NCBI GenBank assembly: GCA_029945495.1
Contig: JAQSCR010000344.1
Span: 1 to 30,309, forward strand
Reading direction: 5' to 3'
Length of the DNA stretch: 30,309 nucleotides
From: Pseudolabrys sp.
Lineage (GTDB): Bacteria > Pseudomonadota > Alphaproteobacteria > Rhizobiales > Xanthobacteraceae
Both the position numbers and the translations under genes were made by a program. Numbering within the stretch: the stretch's first letter is position 1; each line of letters starts with the position of its first letter. Positions 1-8,295 of this stretch are shown here, one piece after another. The notes beneath the pieces are model-generated. The model searched no databases, was not told where the DNA came from, and was given only the letters and a program-made list of their open reading frames with translations.

Positions 1-56
1 CGATTGGATGCCGATCACCCCGAAAACGGGGTCCTTATTCCATGCCGAAACACAGA

Positions 57-173
57 CTACTTGCCATAAAGCGGCAACTCCCCATGCAGGTTCAAATACG
101 CTGCGGCGAATAAGATCACGCACACCAAAATCGTGAGCACCCAGATCAAAATCTCTGAAGGCCTGTCACGCAT
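57..173 (-). CDS. possible 38-residue single-pass membrane peptide
   Basis: This short open frame reads ATG at 173-171 to TAG at 59-57. The product starts MRDRPSEILIWVLTILV and continues into a hydrophobic run, so residues 8-26 would form one membrane helix. A short charged N-terminus precedes it and a hydrophilic tail ending GKLP-type residues (ELPLYGK) follows. A purine-rich stretch GGGGGAGGTC sits directly before the ATG, a strong but very close Shine-Dalgarno. I do not recognise a family. It diverges from dsbB with about 150 bp between the starts. Small single-helix proteins of this kind are common in Hyphomicrobiales, but a frame this short can arise by chance. Confidence 0.45.
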   Translation of the reverse strand: MRDRPSEILIWVLTILVCVILFAAAYLNLHGELPLYGK

Positions 174-323
174 GACCTCCCCCGTTCACAGATAGCGTGT
201 AATTCGTGCGTCCACAACTCCTGGGAGGTGGCCGGATACCAAAGAGAACAGGTCGGGCGAGCCGCCTTCTCGGCGCCCCAATGTCTCGATTGATAGCGGG
301 CGGGCGTAAGGGTATCCTGATTC

Positions 324-851
324 ATGACCGAAGTTCATTTGTTGCTGCGCAAGGACCCGGCGGCGTCCGCCGCCGCCGTCGTTTTCATCGTCGGACTTGC
401 GACGATGGGCGGCTTTTTCTTTTTCGAATATGTCCTGGGTTATCCGCCGTGCCCGCTCTGCCTCGATCAACGCATGGCGTTCTATGTCAGTGTGCCGTTG
501 GCGGCGCTGCTCTGGCTCGGCGCCGGGCATGGCGCCGCCCGCAAGGTGTTGCTGCTGGGCTTCCTGGCGATTGCCGCGCTGATGCTTTGGAATACTGGGC
601 TGTCTGCCTTTCACGCCGGCGTCGAATGGAAATTCTGGCCGGGTCCGACCGACTGCTCCGGCCCGCTTAACAAACTCGGCTCGGTTGGCGGACTGTTGAA
701 CAAACTGCAGGACATCCGAATCGTCCGCTGCGACGAAGCGGCCTGGCGCCTGTTCGGCGTTTCGCTCGCCGGCTACGACGTGCTGGTGTCGCTGTTTCTG
801 GCGGCGGTCGCAGGTCTCGGCATCAAGGCGGCGCGGGCGCGGCCCGAGTAA
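324..851 (+). CDS. dsbB: disulfide bond formation protein B (DsbB family)
   Basis: The 175-residue product is an inner-membrane quinone reductase that re-oxidises DsbA-type thiol oxidases in the periplasm. Four hydrophobic segments are visible, at roughly residues 15-38, 50-67, 73-92 and 148-167. The first periplasmic loop carries the family motif CPLC (Cys43, Cys46). The second loop carries a separated pair, Cys111 in TDCSG and Cys136 in VRCDE, which is the standard two-pair DsbB arrangement. The length matches the family. The start is the ATG at 324, preceded by a weak AAGGG. No dsbA is adjacent. A divergent small membrane ORF lies upstream and a GC hairpin without a U-tract follows the stop. 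Confidence 0.93.
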   Translation: MTEVHLLLRKDPAASAAAVVFIVGLATMGGFFFFEYVLGYPPCPLCLDQRMAFYVSVPLAALLWLGAGHGAARKVLLLGFLAIAALMLWNTGLSAFHAGVEWKFWPGPTDCSGPLNKLGSVGGLLNKLQDIRIVRCDEAAWRLFGVSLAGYDVLVSLFLAAVAGLGIKAARARPE

Positions 852-882
852 CGGCAGGCCGCATTGATCGAGCGCAAAACGG

Positions 883-899
883 CGGCCGCAAACCGGCCG
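883..899 (+). terminator. weak hairpin downstream of dsbB
   Basis: CGGCCG and CGGCCG flank a five-base loop (CAAAC), forming a six-base-pair GC stem 32 bases after the dsbB stop. No T-run follows (TAGTGTTATTTA), so it is at best a poor intrinsic terminator. The rest of the roughly 260-base gap up to the cytochrome gene shows nothing I can name. Confidence 0.2.
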
Positions 900-1114
900 T
901 AGTGTTATTTAAAGTGCTTTTGAAGAGTTGAAACGATAACGACCACGAATGAGAAAGCGCGCGTACATCCGGCGTCGCCTGCTTTTCGTGGCCGTTCACC
1001 GCGGTCCGGACTCAACACCCGCCTGCGGCGCAATGACGGAGCTTTTTACGCTCGACATCGTCGCTTCAACCTATATGGGTACGCATCGCTTCCACCGCAA
1101 GGGCTGAGGTTATC

Positions 1115-1657
1115 ATGGCTGAAACAGACAAGGTCACGGGCTATACCGGCACCGCGAAGCTTCTGCACTGGCTGATCGTCGCGCTGCTGATCGCACAGTT
1201 CATCTTCGCCTGGATCATGCCTGATATCCGCCGCGACACCCCGGTCTCGACACTGATCAGCCTGCATTTCACATTCGGCATCGTTATTCTTGCCGTCGCC
1301 GTGATCCGGCTGGCGTGGCGCGCGACCCACGCCGAACCGCCGCCGGACCCCAGTCTGCCGCATTGGCAAGCACTCTCCGGAGAGATCGTGCATTGGCTGC
1401 TTTACGCGCTGCTGTTCATCGTCCCCTTGCTCGGCTGGATGGACGCCTCGCGGCGCGGCATGCCGGTGGTGATGGCCGGTTTCGAACTGCCCAACTTGAT
1501 CGCGAAGGGCGCGTCCGGCTGGGGCTGGACCGGCGACGTGCATGGCCTGTTGTCGAATTATCTGATGCTGGCGCTGGTCGGCCTGCATGTCGCGGCCGCG
1601 CTCTATCATCATTTCGTGCAGCGCGACGGCGTGCTCAAACGCATGCTGCCCCGCTAA
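1115..1657 (+). CDS. cytochrome b561 family protein (CybB-like)
   Basis: The 180-residue product is a four-helix b-type cytochrome of the inner membrane, the family that passes electrons between quinol and periplasmic or membrane partners (PF01292). The N-terminal motif AKLLHWLIV contains His18. Other histidines in or at helices are His51, His93, His143 and His158, the pattern expected for two axially ligated haems. Helices lie at about 15-34, 50-69, 91-108 and 143-166. The ATG at 1115 has GAGG nine bases upstream. It is convergent with macB, with 19 bases between stops. The electron partner is unknown, since no adjacent gene encodes a periplasmic redox protein. Confidence 0.9.
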   Translation: MAETDKVTGYTGTAKLLHWLIVALLIAQFIFAWIMPDIRRDTPVSTLISLHFTFGIVILAVAVIRLAWRATHAEPPPDPSLPHWQALSGEIVHWLLYALLFIVPLLGWMDASRRGMPVVMAGFELPNLIAKGASGWGWTGDVHGLLSNYLMLALVGLHVAAALYHHFVQRDGVLKRMLPR

Positions 1658-1676
1658 GGTTCGGACGCCGTTCCGC

Positions 1677-3824
1677 TCACTCGTAACGCAGCGCCTCGAT
1701 CGGATCGAGGCGCGCCGCCTTGCGCGCCGGATAGTAGCCGAAGAAGATTCCGACCGCCGCCGAGAACAGGAATCCGCCGGCAATGGCGGCGCCCGAAATC
1801 GGCGCCGGCCAGCCGGCGAAATAGGAGATGGCGCCGGAAAACGCCACGCCCATGATGATGCCGGCGACGCCGCCGGTGACGCTGAGAAACACCGCCTCGG
1901 CGAGAAACTGCAGCAGCACATGGATGCGCCGCGCGCCGATTGCCATGCGCAGGCCGATTTCCCGCGTTCGCTCGGTCACCGATACCAGCAGGATGTTCAT
2001 GATGCCGATGCCGCCGACAACCAGCGAGATGGACGCGACGGCGGCGAGCAGCAGCGCCATGATGCGGCTTGAACTTTCGGCGGCTTCCGCGATCTGACTG
2101 AGATTGCGCACCGAAAAATCGTTGTCGTCGCCGGGCTGAATGCGATGCCGGCGCGCGAGAATTTCGGTGGTCTGGCGAATGGCCGGCTGCACGTCCGTCG
2201 AATTGGCGGCTTGCACGTAGATCTGATTGACGTAGCCGGCCAGATGCGGCGTCAACCCATAGGGATTGGGCGGCACCGGGTAAATCCAGTTGAGCTGGCT
2301 CTGCGCCTGCGACGGCGCGGCCACGCCGAGCACTTTGCGTTCGGCGGTTGTAAACGGAATCATTACTAGATCGTCCTGGTCCTGACCGAACGATGTCTGT
2401 CCCTTGGATTCCAAAACGCCGATCACGCGCAGCGGGACGCCCTTGACCTGAACGAATGCGCCGACGGGCGTTTCGTGTCCGGCGAACAATTGCTTCGACA
2501 CGGTTTGTCCGATCACCACGACCAGCGCGGCAGAAGCGTCGTCATCGGCCGTGATTTCGCGACCGACATCGACCCGCCAGTTAGTCATCGGCGGATAGTT
2601 CGGGCTGACGCCTTGGATGTTGGTCGCCCAATTCTGATTGCCGGACTGAACCTGGCCATTCTGACGGATGAGGTAGCTGACCGCGCTGACGGCCCCGCTC
2701 TCGCGCCGGATGGCCTGCGCGTCGCGGGTCGTGAGCGTGGAGGCACTGCCGGACCCGCCGCGCATGCCGCCTGCCGTCCTGGCGCCCGGCAGAACCACGA
2801 CGAGATTGGTGCCGAGCCGCTCGATCTGCTTGCGCACCGCATCATTGGCGCCCTGACCGACGGCGACCATGGCGATCAAGGCGGCGACGCCGATGAAGAC
2901 GCCGAGCATCGTCAGTGACGATCGCATCATGTTGCGCCAGATCGCCTGCATGGCGGCCACCATAATCATCAGCCCGAAGCCCCAAAAGGTGCCGGCGCGT
3001 CGCGCGGCGGTAGGCAGAGGCCGTCCCGGATGCGCAAGAGATAACGATCCGTCGGCCGCCGCGACTTCCAGTGTCGGCGCGAGCTTGACCGGGTTAAGGT
3101 TTCGCACGTCGGAAACGATCTGACCGTCGCGCATGGTCAATGTGCGATTGGTGTAGGCGGCAATATCGGCTTCGTGAGTGACGACGATGATGGTGACGCC
3201 CTGCTCCCGGTTGAGGCGGGTCAGCGTCTCCATGATTTCGTGCGATGTTCGCGTATCGAGATTGCCGGTCGGCTCGTCGGCGAGCAGCAGACCGGGCGCG
3301 TTGATCAGCGCCCGCGCGATCGCGACCCGCTGTTGCTGGCCTCCCGAGAGTTGGCCGGGCGTGTTGCGCTCACGGTCGCCAAGGCCGAGCAGCCTCAGCG
3401 ATGCGCGCGCTCGTTCGACGCGCGAGGCCGCATTGGCCGGCCCTGAGGTGGCATAAAATAGCGGCAACGCCACGTTTTCGAGCGCGCTGGTGCGCGACAG
3501 CAGATTGAAGCTCTGGAACACGAAGCCCAGCCGTTCGCTGCGCAGCCGCGCCCGATCGGGCTCGTCGAGCCCGGCGACATCGACGCCGTCGAAAAAATAG
3601 CGGCCGCTGCTTGGCCGATCAAGGCAGCCGACCACCGCCATCAGCGTCGACTTGCCGGAGCCTGAGGATCCCATGATCGCAACGAATTCTCCAGCCTCGA
3701 TCGTAAGGCTGACATCGCGCAGTGCATGCACATCGACATCGCCGACGTGATACGTCCGCGTAAGATGTTCAAGCCTGATGATCGGCTCGGCTTTGGTTGA
3801 CTGGCCCGCCATCGGCCGCGTCAC
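1677..3824 (-). CDS. macB: MacB-type ABC transporter, fused ATPase and permease
   Basis: The 715-residue product has the full MacB architecture. Residues 15-240 are the ATPase, with Walker A GSSGSGKST (52-60), Q-loop Gln104, signature LSGGQ (159-163), Walker B LLLADEP (179-185) and switch His217. A linker leads to a first membrane helix near 285-325, a large periplasmic domain, and three C-terminal helices ending at PIEALRYE. MacB is a mechanotransducer that drives a MacA-TolC channel from the periplasm and exports macrolides, lipopeptides or other substrates in different species. The start is GTG at 3824, in a GTGA overlap with the macA stop, so translation is probably coupled. An ATG four codons in (MAGQ) is an alternative. 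No tolC-like gene is in the window. The substrate cannot be read from the sequence. Confidence 0.93.
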   Translation of the reverse strand: MTRPMAGQSTKAEPIIRLEHLTRTYHVGDVDVHALRDVSLTIEAGEFVAIMGSSGSGKSTLMAVVGCLDRPSSGRYFFDGVDVAGLDEPDRARLRSERLGFVFQSFNLLSRTSALENVALPLFYATSGPANAASRVERARASLRLLGLGDRERNTPGQLSGGQQQRVAIARALINAPGLLLADEPTGNLDTRTSHEIMETLTRLNREQGVTIIVVTHEADIAAYTNRTLTMRDGQIVSDVRNLNPVKLAPTLEVAAADGSLSLAHPGRPLPTAARRAGTFWGFGLMIMVAAMQAIWRNMMRSSLTMLGVFIGVAALIAMVAVGQGANDAVRKQIERLGTNLVVVLPGARTAGGMRGGSGSASTLTTRDAQAIRRESGAVSAVSYLIRQNGQVQSGNQNWATNIQGVSPNYPPMTNWRVDVGREITADDDASAALVVVIGQTVSKQLFAGHETPVGAFVQVKGVPLRVIGVLESKGQTSFGQDQDDLVMIPFTTAERKVLGVAAPSQAQSQLNWIYPVPPNPYGLTPHLAGYVNQIYVQAANSTDVQPAIRQTTEILARRHRIQPGDDNDFSVRNLSQIAEAAESSSRIMALLLAAVASISLVVGGIGIMNILLVSVTERTREIGLRMAIGARRIHVLLQFLAEAVFLSVTGGVAGIIMGVAFSGAISYFAGWPAPISGAAIAGGFLFSAAVGIFFGYYPARKAARLDPIEALRYE

Positions 3825-5113
3825 AACTGGAGGCGCGGCGTCGCCGCCTTGCTGCTGCTATTGGTGCGTTGTTCGGCGATGATAACCCGGTCGCCGACTT
3901 TCACGTCGCCCTGGACGATTTCGGTAAAGCTATCGTCGTCGAGACCCGCGGTCACGGCCACCCGCACCGGCTTGCCATCGCGCAAGACCCATACCGCCGC
4001 TTGCGGCGCTGTCGCGGTGGATGTCCTGGTGCGCCGCACTGCCGTTCCGCCGGCGCTTGCCGGACTATAACGCAGCGCCTGGCTCGGCACGCGCAAGACA
4101 TCGAGCCGTTCGTCAATAACGATGCGGTTGGCCGCCGTCATGCCCGGCTTGAGCGCCAAATCCAGATTGTCGACGCTGACCACGACGTCGTAGGTCACCA
4201 CGTTCTGCACCGTCTGCGGCGATTGGCGCACCTGCGTCACCGTGCCTCTGAAGATGCGTTTGGGGAAAGCGTCGACCGTGAAGTTGGCCTTGTTCTGTTC
4301 TTTGATGCCGCCGATGTCGCTTTCACTCACATTGGTGTCGACCTGCATTTTGGTGAGGTCGGTCGCGATCAGAAACAAAGTCGGCGTCTGGAAGCTTGCC
4401 GCCACGGTCTGGCCGACCGTGACGTTGCGCGACACCACGGTGCCGTCGACCGGCGAAACAATGTCGGTGTAGCCGAGATTGACCTGCGCGGCATCGAGCT
4501 GCGCCTGGCGCTGCAGGATGGCCGCCTCGTCGACACCGACCTGGGCGCGGGCCTGATCAAGCGCATTTTTCGCGATGTCGAGCGTGTCTTTGGAAATGGC
4601 GTTGGTTTGCGCCAGCCGGGCATTACGGTCGTAGTTCAGCTGGGTGTAATCGAAGTTGGCCTGGTCCTTGACAAGTTGCGCCTTTGCCTGCGTCAGGTTC
4701 GCGCTGTTCTGGTCGACGACGCTCTGATACGGACGCGGATCGATCTTGGCGCAAACCTGGCCTTTGGTGACCTCGGTGTTGTAGTCGCAATGTATTCCCT
4801 GAATCACGCCGGAGACATAAGATCCGACGATGATCGTCAGCACCGGGTTGACCGTGCCGGTGGCGGTCACCGCGCGCGTCACGTCGCCGCGGATAACCGC
4901 CGCGGTGGTGTAATTGACCGTTCCGCTTGAACCCGAGAACCACCAGCCGGCGCCGATGGCAAGGGCCACAGCGAGCGCCAGCACTGCGCCGAGCGGCCAG
5001 AATTGACGAGAGCGTCGAGTCGCGGGCACCGGCGGCGGCGACGGTTTTTGGAGAGGAGCGACCGGCGCAGCTTGCTCGATGCGCGTCGCTCCCATCTCCA
5101 TGGGCTTATCCAT
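3821..5113 (-). CDS. macA: MacA-type periplasmic adaptor of an efflux system
   Basis: The 430-residue product is a membrane-fusion protein. A cytosolic, proline-rich N-terminus (1-35) precedes one membrane anchor (about 40-59). Next come a split lipoyl domain (VSGVIQGIHCDYNTEVTKGQ and later IVSPVDGTVVSRNVTVGQTV) around a long coiled-coil hairpin (about 135-215, rich in Gln, Ala and Asp), then a beta-barrel and a membrane-proximal domain. It would bridge MacB to an outer-membrane TolC channel. The Ser/Thr-rich stretch near the C-terminus (RRTRTSTATA) looks like a loop in the last domain. The ATG at 5113 has GGAG eight bases upstream. It is the first gene of the pair, 134 bases after an HNH endonuclease gene on the same strand. 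Confidence 0.92.
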   Translation of the reverse strand: MDKPMEMGATRIEQAAPVAPLQKPSPPPVPATRRSRQFWPLGAVLALAVALAIGAGWWFSGSSGTVNYTTAAVIRGDVTRAVTATGTVNPVLTIIVGSYVSGVIQGIHCDYNTEVTKGQVCAKIDPRPYQSVVDQNSANLTQAKAQLVKDQANFDYTQLNYDRNARLAQTNAISKDTLDIAKNALDQARAQVGVDEAAILQRQAQLDAAQVNLGYTDIVSPVDGTVVSRNVTVGQTVAASFQTPTLFLIATDLTKMQVDTNVSESDIGGIKEQNKANFTVDAFPKRIFRGTVTQVRQSPQTVQNVVTYDVVVSVDNLDLALKPGMTAANRIVIDERLDVLRVPSQALRYSPASAGGTAVRRTRTSTATAPQAAVWVLRDGKPVRVAVTAGLDDDSFTEIVQGDVKVGDRVIIAEQRTNSSSKAATPRLQL

Positions 5114-5247
5114 GATCGAACTCCGCTCTGCCCCAATGAGGTAAATTAGCCGGCAAAAACGGCGCGGCTTTGATAAGCGTCAATTCCCGGCACATCGGCG
5201 GAAATGGCTTGGCGGAACCGGACAGCAGGGGCCGATCCGTCGGTCCG

Positions 5248-5805
5248 TCACGGATCCAGCTCGGTATCCCAGTAGAGATAGTCGAGCCAGCTATCGTGCA
5301 GATAGTTCGGCGGGAACAGCCGGCCGTTCCGGTGCAGGTGGTGCACCGTCGGTTGGAACGGCATCTGTGCCGGATACATACGCGCTTCCTGCATGGTCAG
5401 GCTGCCCTTGCGCAGGTTGCAGGGCGAGCAGGCGGCCAGCACGTTGTCCCAGGTGGTGTGACCGCCGCGCGAGCGCGGAATCAAATGATCGAAGGTCAGC
5501 TCGCTGCGCTCGCCGCAATATTGGCAGCAGAACCGATCGCGCAGGAAGACGTTGAAGCGGGTGAAGGCCGGATGCGTCGACGGCTTCACATAGGTCTTGA
5601 GCGACACCACGCTCGGCAGCTTCATCTCGAAAGAGGGGCTGTGCACCGCGTGATCGTAATTGGCGACGATGTTGACGCGGTCAAGGAAGACGGCCTTGAT
5701 CGCGTCCTGCCAGGACCACAAGGACAAAGGATAGTAGCTCAACGGCCGGAAGTCGGCGTTGAGAACCAGGGCCGGAAATCCGGCAGGCGAAACGTGCACA
5801 TTCAA
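5248..5805 (-). CDS. HNH endonuclease, zinc-ribbon type
   Basis: The 185-residue product carries a clear HNH nuclease core. From the start chosen here, a CxxC (Cys94, Cys97) is followed by the FDHLIPRSRGG strand (Asp106, His107), Asn121, and CSPCN (Cys126, Cys129, Asn130). The four cysteines would hold a structural zinc. The start was set at TTG 5805: a GAGGAG lies seven bases upstream, and the resulting N-terminus MNVHVSPAGFPALVLNADFR fits the family, whereas longer frames add a poor RLRS leader. This family is widespread as a single chromosomal gene in alphaproteobacteria. Its substrate is not established, and the macAB pair downstream does not explain it. It is not obviously part of a restriction or phage module here. 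Confidence 0.88.
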   Translation of the reverse strand: MNVHVSPAGFPALVLNADFRPLSYYPLSLWSWQDAIKAVFLDRVNIVANYDHAVHSPSFEMKLPSVVSLKTYVKPSTHPAFTRFNVFLRDRFCCQYCGERSELTFDHLIPRSRGGHTTWDNVLAACSPCNLRKGSLTMQEARMYPAQMPFQPTVHHLHRNGRLFPPNYLHDSWLDYLYWDTELDP

Positions 5806-5916
5806 AGTGACGCTCCTCAACCTCCTAAGGAACGCTGCCGCCACGCAGCTTACCCTCTACTAATAGTGCAGCGTGACGGGATTGTGAAGTAGCGCTGGGG
5901 GCAACCTACCGGTCGG

Positions 5917-6576
5917 CTATAGTCGACTTGCGATAAATTCGCCGCCGTGGCGCAGGCCTTCCTGATCGATACCGTGGCCGACCCCATGCGAGATGTGCCA
6001 TTGCGTCGGTACTTCCAGCGCCGCCAGCCCCTGCGCGGCATGGAATACCGCCTGCACCGGAATCATCTCATCCTGGTCGCCATGCACCAGCAGCACGGGT
6101 GGCCTGCTGGTAATCTCGGCGGCAAAAGCCTCGGGATCCGGGTCCGCGGGCAGCACCAGCATGCCCGAATAGCCGACGATGGCCACCGGTGCGACCGGCC
6201 GGCGCAGGCCGATATGCAGCGCCATCATGGTGCCCTGGCTGAAGCCGACCAGCGCCAAGGCCTGCGGCGGCAGATAGCGGCGCGCCAGTTCGGCATCGAC
6301 GAACGCGTTGAGGATCGGGCCGGCGGCGTTGACGCCGAGCCAGCGCTCGTTCGGATCGCGGAACGTCAGCGGAAACCATTCGCGGCCCATCGGCGATTGG
6401 CCGCAGGGGTTTGGCGCATGCGGCGAGACGAACGCGGCATCCGGCAACAGGCCCTGCCAGGCCCGGCCGATCTCGATCAGGTCGTTGCCGTCGGCGCCGT
6501 AGCCATGCACGAACACGACGAGTTGCTTGGCCGTACCGGATTTCGGCTCAAGGCGCGGGCCGTCGAGTTCAACCAT
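5917..6576 (-). CDS. alpha/beta-hydrolase, phospholipase/carboxylesterase family
   Basis: The 219-residue product matches the small carboxylesterase/acyl-protein-thioesterase-like family (PF02230). The oxyanion region VVFVHGYGADG is at 20-30, the nucleophile elbow GFSQG contains Ser113, the acid is Asp169 in HGDQDEMIP, and the histidine is His201 in GVGHGID. No signal peptide is visible, so it is probably cytoplasmic. The start ATG at 6576 overlaps the 3' end of the glycosylase gene by eight bases (ATGGTTGA), and AGGAA lies about eight bases upstream inside the lysine-tail codons. The two genes are therefore probably translated from one message. The natural ester substrate is unknown. Confidence 0.88.
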   Translation of the reverse strand: MVELDGPRLEPKSGTAKQLVVFVHGYGADGNDLIEIGRAWQGLLPDAAFVSPHAPNPCGQSPMGREWFPLTFRDPNERWLGVNAAGPILNAFVDAELARRYLPPQALALVGFSQGTMMALHIGLRRPVAPVAIVGYSGMLVLPADPDPEAFAAEITSRPPVLLVHGDQDEMIPVQAVFHAAQGLAALEVPTQWHISHGVGHGIDQEGLRHGGEFIASRL

Positions 6577-7327
6577 TTTTCGATTTCCTTTTGGCGGGCT
6601 TGGTCGCCGCCTTTTTAACCGACTTTTTGCGCGCCGTCTTTTTTGCCGGCGTCTTTTTCGTGGGAGTCTTTTTCACGGTCGTCCCGACCGGCACGACGTC
6701 GCGCTTCTTCACCGCGTGGTAATAGGCCCACATCAGATGTGCCGCCACGCCGCGCCACGGCCGCCAGGCCTCGGCGATCTTCGTCAGTTGCTTGGCGTCC
6801 GGGCGTTTGCGTAGAGCCAGCGCGATGCGCGCCGCTTCCTGCACCGCGAGGTCGCCGGCCGGGAAAGCATCGGCATGGCCGAGGCAGAACAAAAGATAGA
6901 TGTCGGCGGTCCACGGTCCGACGCCGTGCAGCGCGGTGAGCAGCGCATGCGCGGCATCCGCGTCCATTTCGCCGACGGCGTTGAGATCGATCGCGCCTTT
7001 GCCGACGGCTTTGCCGATTTCCTTGATCGATTTGATCTTGGCGTTCGACAGGCCGAGCCGCTTGAGCTTGTCGGTGCGCGCCAGCCGGACCGTGTCGTGA
7101 TGAAACGGATCGAACGCGGCAAAGAGACGGTCGCGCATCGCGGCCGCGCTGGCCACCGATACTTGCTGGCCGCAGACGATCGCGCATAAGCCGGCATAGC
7201 CGCCCTCGCGCCGGCGCAGGCTGAAGGCCCCGGCCGTTTCGGCCACCGGCGCCAGGCGCGGATCGAGCTTGACCAGTTCCGCGAGCCCGGCCAGCAGATC
7301 GGCTTCGGTATGAAGAAAGTGGGTCAT
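6569..7327 (-). CDS. AlkA-like DNA-3-methyladenine glycosylase with lysine-rich tail
   Basis: The 252-residue product is an HhH-GPD base-excision glycosylase. The helix-hairpin-helix LHGVGPWTADIYLL occupies about 133-146, and the catalytic aspartate is Asp159 in FPAGDLAVQ. The upstream IVCGQQVSVASA segment is also typical of the family that removes alkylated purines such as 3-methyladenine. The catalytic core ends near residue 218. A tail of 34 residues then follows, with 14 lysines and 2 arginines spaced by Thr, Pro and Ala, resembling histone H1-like or Ku-like basic tails. It probably adds nonspecific DNA affinity (inference). It diverges from gluQ across 53 bases and overlaps the hydrolase gene downstream. 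Confidence 0.9.
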   Translation of the reverse strand: MTHFLHTEADLLAGLAELVKLDPRLAPVAETAGAFSLRRREGGYAGLCAIVCGQQVSVASAAAMRDRLFAAFDPFHHDTVRLARTDKLKRLGLSNAKIKSIKEIGKAVGKGAIDLNAVGEMDADAAHALLTALHGVGPWTADIYLLFCLGHADAFPAGDLAVQEAARIALALRKRPDAKQLTKIAEAWRPWRGVAAHLMWAYYHAVKKRDVVPVGTTVKKTPTKKTPAKKTARKKSVKKAATKPAKRKSKNG

Positions 7328-7380
7328 GCGCTATCTCTGTAGCAAGCCAAACTTCGGATAGAAAAGCCAAACCCAAAGCC

Positions 7381-8253
7381 ATGCCACCCGTTTTCCGCTT
7401 CGCACCGTCGCCGAACGGACACCTGCACCTCGGTCATGCCCTGTCGGCGCTGCTCAATGCCGACCGGGCCAAAGCCGCGGGCGGACGAATGCTGCTGCGG
7501 ATTGAGGATATCGATACGTCCCGATGCCGTCCGGAATATGAGGCGGCGATCTATGAGGATCTGGCCTGGCTCGGGCTGACATGGGAACGGCCGGTGCGGC
7601 GGCAATCCGAACATTTCGATGCCTATCGCGCGGCGCTGGGCCAGCTTGACGCCATGGGCCTGATCTATCCGAGCTTCGAGAGCCGGGCCGAAATCGCTGC
7701 CATGGTCGCCATGCGCGAGGCGGAAGCGCCGTGGCCGCGCGATCCCGACGGCGCGCCGCTTTATCCGGGCGCCGCCAAGTCGCTGACCACGGCAGAGCGC
7801 GCCAGCCGCATTGCCTCGGGCGTGCCCTACGCCCTGCGGCTGGATATGGCGCGCGCGCTGTCGGCTCTCACCGGCGAACTGGATTGGGCGGAAACCGGTG
7901 CCGGCCTCGCCGGCGAAACCGGGACGGTCGCCGCCGATCCCGGCCAATGGGGCGACGTCATCCTGGCGCGCAAGGATGCGCCGGCCAGCTACCATCTGGC
8001 CGTGACCGTGGACGACGCGGCGCAAGGCGTCACCGACGTGGTGCGCGGCAGCGACCTGTTCCACGCCACGAGCGTCCATCGCCTGCTGCAAAAGCTGCTC
8101 GGCCTGCCGGCGCCGCGTTACTATCACCACCGGCTCATTCTCGACGCCGACGGGCGCAAACTGTCGAAATCGACGCAGGCGACGGCTTTGCGGGAACTGC
8201 GCGGGCGGGGCGCCACCCCGGCCGCCATCCGCAAGGCGGTCGGCCTCGATTGA
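7381..8253 (+). CDS. gluQ: glutamyl-Q tRNA(Asp) synthetase
   Basis: The 290-residue product is a truncated GluRS paralog that attaches glutamate to the queuosine base at position 34 of tRNA(Asp). It has the class I catalytic core without the anticodon-binding domain. The start motif RFAPSPNGHLHLGHA contains the HIGH-like HLGH, RIEDIDTSR follows, and the KMSKS-like element is KLSKS near residue 258. The zinc-binding cysteines known from E. coli YadB appear to be lost: the expected CxC site reads YPSFESR and the later Tyr/Cys site reads YPGAAK. The ATG at 7381 has no clear Shine-Dalgarno, and the message may be leader-poor. It is probably co-directional with the kinase gene 42 bases downstream. 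Confidence 0.93.
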   Translation: MPPVFRFAPSPNGHLHLGHALSALLNADRAKAAGGRMLLRIEDIDTSRCRPEYEAAIYEDLAWLGLTWERPVRRQSEHFDAYRAALGQLDAMGLIYPSFESRAEIAAMVAMREAEAPWPRDPDGAPLYPGAAKSLTTAERASRIASGVPYALRLDMARALSALTGELDWAETGAGLAGETGTVAADPGQWGDVILARKDAPASYHLAVTVDDAAQGVTDVVRGSDLFHATSVHRLLQKLLGLPAPRYYHHRLILDADGRKLSKSTQATALRELRGRGATPAAIRKAVGLD

Positions 8254-8295
8254 GGCCTGCTTCCGTGCCATGGTTTGCGCGGGGCTAAGGGATCG

